Under the pieces are notes generated by a model. It did no database searches. It was not told where the DNA came from and worked only from the letters and a program-made list of their open reading frames with translations. A stretch of 64,000 nt of DNA, taken from positions 62,001-126,000 of the forward strand of contig NGFH01000004.1 in the NCBI GenBank assembly GCA_002215675.1, in the 5' to 3' direction. Positions 60,096-64,000 of this stretch are shown here, in pieces. This DNA is from Bacteroidetes bacterium 2013_40CM_41_45. Lineage in GTDB: Bacteria; Bacteroidota; Bacteroidia; AKYH767-A; 2013-40CM-41-45. The translations under genes and the position numbers were made by a program. Position 1 is the stretch's first letter. Each line of letters starts with the position of its first letter.

Positions 60096-62546
60096 CGCTT
60101 TCCTTACCACTGCTCCCAGCTTTTTTTCATAGGCGTTAATCAGTTTTCCTACCACCGAATCAATCTCGGCATCGGTGAGCGTCTTTGTATCATCGCGCAG
60201 GATGAATGAAAGCGCGCACGACTTTTTTCCGGCAGGAATATTTTCTCCTGCATACAAATCAAACAGGTTCACATCGCGCAGAAGATTTTTTTCAGTTTGG
60301 TAGGCGAGCGTGCGGATAGAATCATAGGTAGTCTGCTGGTCAACAATCATAGAGATGTCACGTTTCACCTGCGGAAAACGGGGAAGCTCACGGAAAGAGA
60401 TTAAATGCTGCGAAGCCATTTCAGATAGTATGTCCCAATTTATATCGGCATAGAAAACGGGTACGTTGATATCAAACTGCTTCAAAATATTCCTGTTTAA
60501 AGAGGCATAGAAAGCGAGAAAACTTTTGTCTGAAGATATTTTCATTCCGTAAGAAAATGTTTTATCGCTGAAATTATCCGAAGAAAATTTTTCCGAATTC
60601 GCATCAACTCCAAGCCGGAGAAAAATATTTTCTACGAAAGCTTTCAGGTAGAAAAAATCAACTGGAACAGCAGGAGAATTCCATCGGTGCGGATTTTTAT
60701 TTCCCGTAAGGTAAACGGCAAGATGATTCGCTTCGTTATAACGTCCGTTATTTTTCGAATACGTTTTCCCAAATTCAAAGAATTTTAAATCGTGCTGCTG
60801 CCGGTTGATGTTGTAGCTTACCGATTCAAGTCCCGTAAGAAACATTTCAGTGCGCATTACATTCAGTTCTGCGCTAAGAGGATTCAGTAGATTAACAATT
60901 GTCTGTTCATCAGAGACATTTTTTGCCCGTGCTGAAGAGGTCATGGAAATGGTTACTATTTCATTGAAACCGACAGATGAAAGAAAATCTTTTGCAATAT
61001 TTACCCGTGCATCAGACTGTGGCGAGTGATGCTCGCTAAACGAGTAACTGATTTTTCTGGACAATGGGATTTCAGTATAGCCGTAGATGCGTAAAATTTC
61101 TTCTGCAAGGTCAGCGGGCAAGGCGACATCGGTTTTATGGTAAGGAACTTCAACCGTAAGCGAATCCATTTTCTCCGATTTAATTTCAAAGCCAAGCGAT
61201 TCGAGAATGCTTTTTGAAACTGATTCGGTTAAATTTGTTCCGCTTATTGTACTGAGATAATCATAATTCAGTATTATAATTTTTTTCAGAAGCGGTGATG
61301 GATATGTATCTGAAATTTCAGAAGAAATTTTTCCCCCGGCTATTTCTTTCATTAGCAATGCGGCTCGTTTAATCGCATACAAAGTCATGCTTACATCAGC
61401 CCCGCGCTCAAAACGAAATGAGGCATCGGTATGTAAATCATGATGACGGACAGATGCACGGATTCCCTCAGGAGAAAAGTAAGCGCTTTCGATAAAAACC
61501 GATTTTGTTTTCTCTGTGATGCCCGATTCCATTCCCCCGAAAATTCCTGCAATACATATAGGTTTTTCCGAATCGCAAATCATCAAGTCTCCGGACGAAA
61601 GTTTCCTTTCCTTGCCATCAAGCGTGATGAACAGAGTTCCTTCCTTAAGCTTCTGAACAATGATTTTATTTCCTGCAATTTTATCTGCATCAAAGGCATG
61701 CAGCGGCTGCCCGCATTCGTGCAAAACAAAATTGGTGATGTCAACGATATTGTTTATTGGGTTAATACCAACGGAAAGTAATTTTTCCTGCAGCCATTTC
61801 GGAGAAGGAGCAACAGTAATATCCGAAACCGTCACTCCGCAATAACGCGGGCAGGCGACAGTATCTTTTACTTCTATATCAACGGTGAAATTTTTGTTGT
61901 CCGCAGAAAATTTATCAACGGAAGGAAGCGTTGGCTCCTCCGGCAACCCTTTTAAACTTACTGGAGATATAATTAAACAAGCGAACAAATCCCTGTCCAC
62001 TCCGAAATGCGAAGCTGCATCAGCCCGGTTTGGCGTCAAACCGATTTCAAAAATATAATCAGAAGTAATATGGAAGTATTCAGAGGCAAGTGAGCCGACT
62101 TTTGCATCATCCTTCAAAATTAAAATACCATCGTGTGATGTTCCAAGACCAATTTCATCTTCAGCGCAAATCATTCCTTCAGAAATTTCGCCTCTGATTT
62201 TTGCATTCTTGATTTCAAACGGAGCCCCTTTAACCGGATGTACAGTGGTACTGACAGGCGCCACAACAACTTTTTGCCCTGCCTTTACATTGGGCGCACC
62301 ACAGACGATGTGCTTGGCCGCTCCTGTTCCTATGTTAACAGTTGTGAGCGATAAGCGGTCGGCAGACGGATGCTTTTCACAGGTGAGAACTTCACCCACA
62401 ACCAACCCTTTCATTCCACCGGGTATGGAATAATTTTCCTCTAATGATTCGACTTCAAGCCCGCAATTCGTCAGAACAGTCGCGGTATCAGCCGGAGATA
62501 AATCAAACTTTAAGTAATCTTTAAGCCAGTTATATGAAATACGCAT
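60090..62546 (-). CDS. pheT: Phenylalanine-tRNA ligase beta subunit
   Basis: 818 residues. It forms the alpha2-beta2 enzyme that charges tRNA(Phe). In order: MRISYNWLKDYL; tRNA-binding EMAP domain (CEKHPSADRLSLTTVNIGTG, ICAEDEIGLGTSHDGILIL); B3/B4 editing domain (NIVDITNFVLHECGQPLHAF, PICIAGIFGGMESGITEKTK); B5 (about 400-470); core domain (GFNEIVTISMTSSARA, NPLSAELNVMRTEMFLTGLE); and the C-terminal FDX-ACB domain (RDISMIVDQQTTYDSI). Full length for the family. pheS is not in the window. Confidence 0.97.
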   Translation of the reverse strand: MRISYNWLKDYLKFDLSPADTATVLTNCGLEVESLEENYSIPGGMKGLVVGEVLTCEKHPSADRLSLTTVNIGTGAAKHIVCGAPNVKAGQKVVVAPVSTTVHPVKGAPFEIKNAKIRGEISEGMICAEDEIGLGTSHDGILILKDDAKVGSLASEYFHITSDYIFEIGLTPNRADAASHFGVDRDLFACLIISPVSLKGLPEEPTLPSVDKFSADNKNFTVDIEVKDTVACPRYCGVTVSDITVAPSPKWLQEKLLSVGINPINNIVDITNFVLHECGQPLHAFDADKIAGNKIIVQKLKEGTLFITLDGKERKLSSGDLMICDSEKPICIAGIFGGMESGITEKTKSVFIESAYFSPEGIRASVRHHDLHTDASFRFERGADVSMTLYAIKRAALLMKEIAGGKISSEISDTYPSPLLKKIIILNYDYLSTISGTNLTESVSKSILESLGFEIKSEKMDSLTVEVPYHKTDVALPADLAEEILRIYGYTEIPLSRKISYSFSEHHSPQSDARVNIAKDFLSSVGFNEIVTISMTSSARAKNVSDEQTIVNLLNPLSAELNVMRTEMFLTGLESVSYNINRQQHDLKFFEFGKTYSKNNGRYNEANHLAVYLTGNKNPHRWNSPAVPVDFFYLKAFVENIFLRLGVDANSEKFSSDNFSDKTFSYGMKISSDKSFLAFYASLNRNILKQFDINVPVFYADINWDILSEMASQHLISFRELPRFPQVKRDISMIVDQQTTYDSIRTLAYQTEKNLLRDVNLFDLYAGENIPAGKKSCALSFILRDDTKTLTDAEIDSVVGKLINAYEKKLGAVVRKAV

Positions 62547-62656
62547 TGAAAAAATTTATCTGACAAAGATAATTTTAGTGAGATAATGAGACGAAAAAGG
62601 TTTGAAAAAGTAATTGTTGCGGAGACGGGAGATATTTAGTTTTTTTGTTCGCTGAA

Positions 62657-62677
62657 TATAACGGATAACAGGTAACC
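62657..62677. repeat. 7-base-period tract before asnS
   Basis: Three units (TATAACG, GATAACA, GGTAACC) end 5 bases before the asnS ATG. Compare the ATAAC tract before ricT. Confidence 0.5.
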
Positions 62678-62682
62678 ATTTT

Positions 62683-64000
62683 ATGCTGTCTCATACACTG
62701 ATTAAAAATTTACTCGCGTCCACAACTTTTGGAACTGAAGTTAATGCCCGCGGCTGGGTGCGTACAAGGCGGGGCAATAAGAACATTGCCTTCATTGCTT
62801 TGAATGACGGCTCCACTATTCATAGCATACAGGTTGTTGCGGAAATGAGCAAGTTCAGCGAGGACCTTATGAAGAAAATTACTACGGGCTGCTGCCTGAG
62901 TGTTACCGGTGATTTGGTTCAATCGCATGGCAAAGGGCAGACCGTGGAGATACAGGCAAAACAGGTTGAAATTCTTGGCGAAGCTGATGCAGAAACATTT
63001 CCGTTACAGAAAAAAGAACACACCATGGAGTTCCTTCGCGAGATTGCTCACCTGCGTCCGCGCACCAATACATTTGGAGCGGTGTTCCGCATACGCCATC
63101 ACCTGGCTTTTGCGATACACAAATTCTTTAACGATAGAAATTTCTACTACCTGCATACGCCTATCATTACCGGTTCGGATGCAGAAGGGGCAGGGGAGAT
63201 GTTCCACGTTTCAACATTAAATGCTGCCAATCCGCCGCGCAACCCGGACGGCTCAGTAAATTTTGCTGAAGATTTTTTTGGCAAAGAAACCAACCTTACG
63301 GTTTCCGGGCAGCTCGAAGGAGAACTTGGCGCTCTTGCGCTGGGATTGATTTATACGTTTGGCCCCACATTCCGTGCAGAGAATTCAAACACACCGCGGC
63401 ATCTTGCAGAATTCTGGATGATTGAACCAGAGATGGCGTTCCATGACATCAACGACAACATGGATTTGGCGGAAGAGATGCTGAAATATCTTGTGAGCTA
63501 TGTTCTTGAGCATGGCGCTGATGATTTGCAGTTCCTCAACGACCGTTACGATAAAGAGCTTCTGGCGCGTCTGCGTTCGGTTACAGAAAAAAAGTTTGCA
63601 CGCATTACATACACAACCGCTGTTGATATGCTTACCACATCAGGGAAAACATTTGAGTATCCTGTAAAGTGGGGAAGTGATTTGCAGAAAGAGCATGAAA
63701 CATTTTTAGTTGAAAAACATAACGCTCCTGTCATTATCACCGATTATCCGAGAGAGATTAAAGCATTTTATATGAAGCAAAACGATGATGGTAAAACGGT
63801 TCGTGGCATGGATATTCTTTTCCCATGGATTGGCGAAATCATTGGCGGCTCTCAACGCGAAGAAAACCTTGAAAAACTTCAACAGAGAATTCGGGAAATG
63901 AAACTCCCCGAAAAAGAATTATGGTGGTATTTGGATACGCGCAAGTTCGGCACGTGCGTTCACAGCGGTTTCGGGCTGGGTTTTGAGCGGCTTGCGCTTT
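62683..64000 (+). CDS. asnS: Asparagine-tRNA ligase, truncated by the window end
   Basis: About 439 codons are present; some 25-30 C-terminal residues lie beyond the window. It charges tRNA(Asn). The N-terminal OB fold ([20 protein letters not shown]) binds the anticodon. The class II catalytic core shows [20 protein letters not shown], motif 2 [19 protein letters not shown] and motif 3 [17 protein letters not shown]. The frame reads cleanly from the ATG at 62683. Confidence 0.96.
   Translation, partial: MLSHTLIKNLLASTTFGTEVNARGWVRTRRGNKNIAFIALNDGSTIHSIQVVAEMSKFSEDLMKKITTGCCLSVTGDLVQSHGKGQTVEIQAKQVEILGEADAETFPLQKKEHTMEFLREIAHLRPRTNTFGAVFRIRHHLAFAIHKFFNDRNFYYLHTPIITGSDAEGAGEMFHVSTLNAANPPRNPDGSVNFAEDFFGKETNLTVSGQLEGELGALALGLIYTFGPTFRAENSNTPRHLAEFWMIEPEMAFHDINDNMDLAEEMLKYLVSYVLEHGADDLQFLNDRYDKELLARLRSVTEKKFARITYTTAVDMLTTSGKTFEYPVKWGSDLQKEHETFLVEKHNAPVIITDYPREIKAFYMKQNDDGKTVRGMDILFPWIGEIIGGSQREENLEKLQQRIREMKLPEKELWWYLDTRKFGTCVHSGFGLGFERLAL

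Overview
The window reads as chromosome of an unnamed member of the Bacteroidota. It has about 41% GC by eye. Three secreted proteins end in type IX secretion (T9SS) sorting tails, and there is a GldH gliding lipoprotein. Several genes are preceded by TAnnTTTG boxes, the -7 element of this phylum. There are many small outer-membrane beta-barrels, a UbiD-family decarboxylase, and RicT next to GldH. No rRNA, tRNA, prophage or CRISPR array was seen.

Layout. 1-0.75 kb: feo operon on the minus strand (small Cys-rich lipoprotein, feoA, start of feoB). 0.9-9.3 kb: T9SS metallopeptidase, an MlaE/MlaF transporter pair, a T9SS protein, glycine decarboxylase gcvP. 9.4-15.4 kb: a UbiD-like decarboxylase carrying two in-frame palindromic repeats, then five beta-barrel genes. 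15.5-27.5 kb: housekeeping block (rnr, DCC protein, retropepsin-like protease, pgk, holB, ricT, gldH, a sigma-54 response regulator with its histidine kinase, yqgE). 27.8-42.3 kb: DUF6600 protein, class II ribonucleotide reductase, amine oxidase, a DUF559 gene bracketed by palindromic arms, a VOC protein, a Tat-exported pirin, a four-gene envelope operon (two outer-membrane proteins, a glycerophosphodiesterase, a metallophosphoesterase), and a DinB / Coq4-like / AlkD-like / SPL-like run. 42.4-55.2 kb: an envelope and stress region with ferredoxin, a Lys-rich coiled-coil protein, an OmpA lipoprotein, DUF6799, a T9SS beta-helix protein, trehalose synthesis plus trehalase, twin coiled-coil lipoproteins, a DUF4382 lipoprotein and several tiny ORFs. 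55.2-64 kb: nucleotide-sugar dehydrogenase, rlmD, ornithine aminotransferase, flavin reductase, pheT and the start of asnS.

Three layers of signal are not explained by the gene list. (1) A family of CCCCTCTCC-type palindromic repeats occurs in at least six places. Two copies sit in frame inside the UbiD-like enzyme, and two half-copies in opposite orientation bracket the DUF559 nuclease-like gene; that unit is the best candidate for an undescribed mobile system. (2) In the 42-53 kb stress region, five short sites with the shared pattern TGTnG-N5-TTTnnACA lie 110-142 bases before start codons. Four of them are followed by a GGTAT...TTGG-like box 42-46 bases before the start, which suggests a local regulon. 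(3) Tracts with a 7-base period sit exactly at gene boundaries, and twice they supply the stop codon. There is also a candidate structured RNA with its own terminator at 51.2-51.33 kb. All functions are assigned by reading the sequence; no database search was run.
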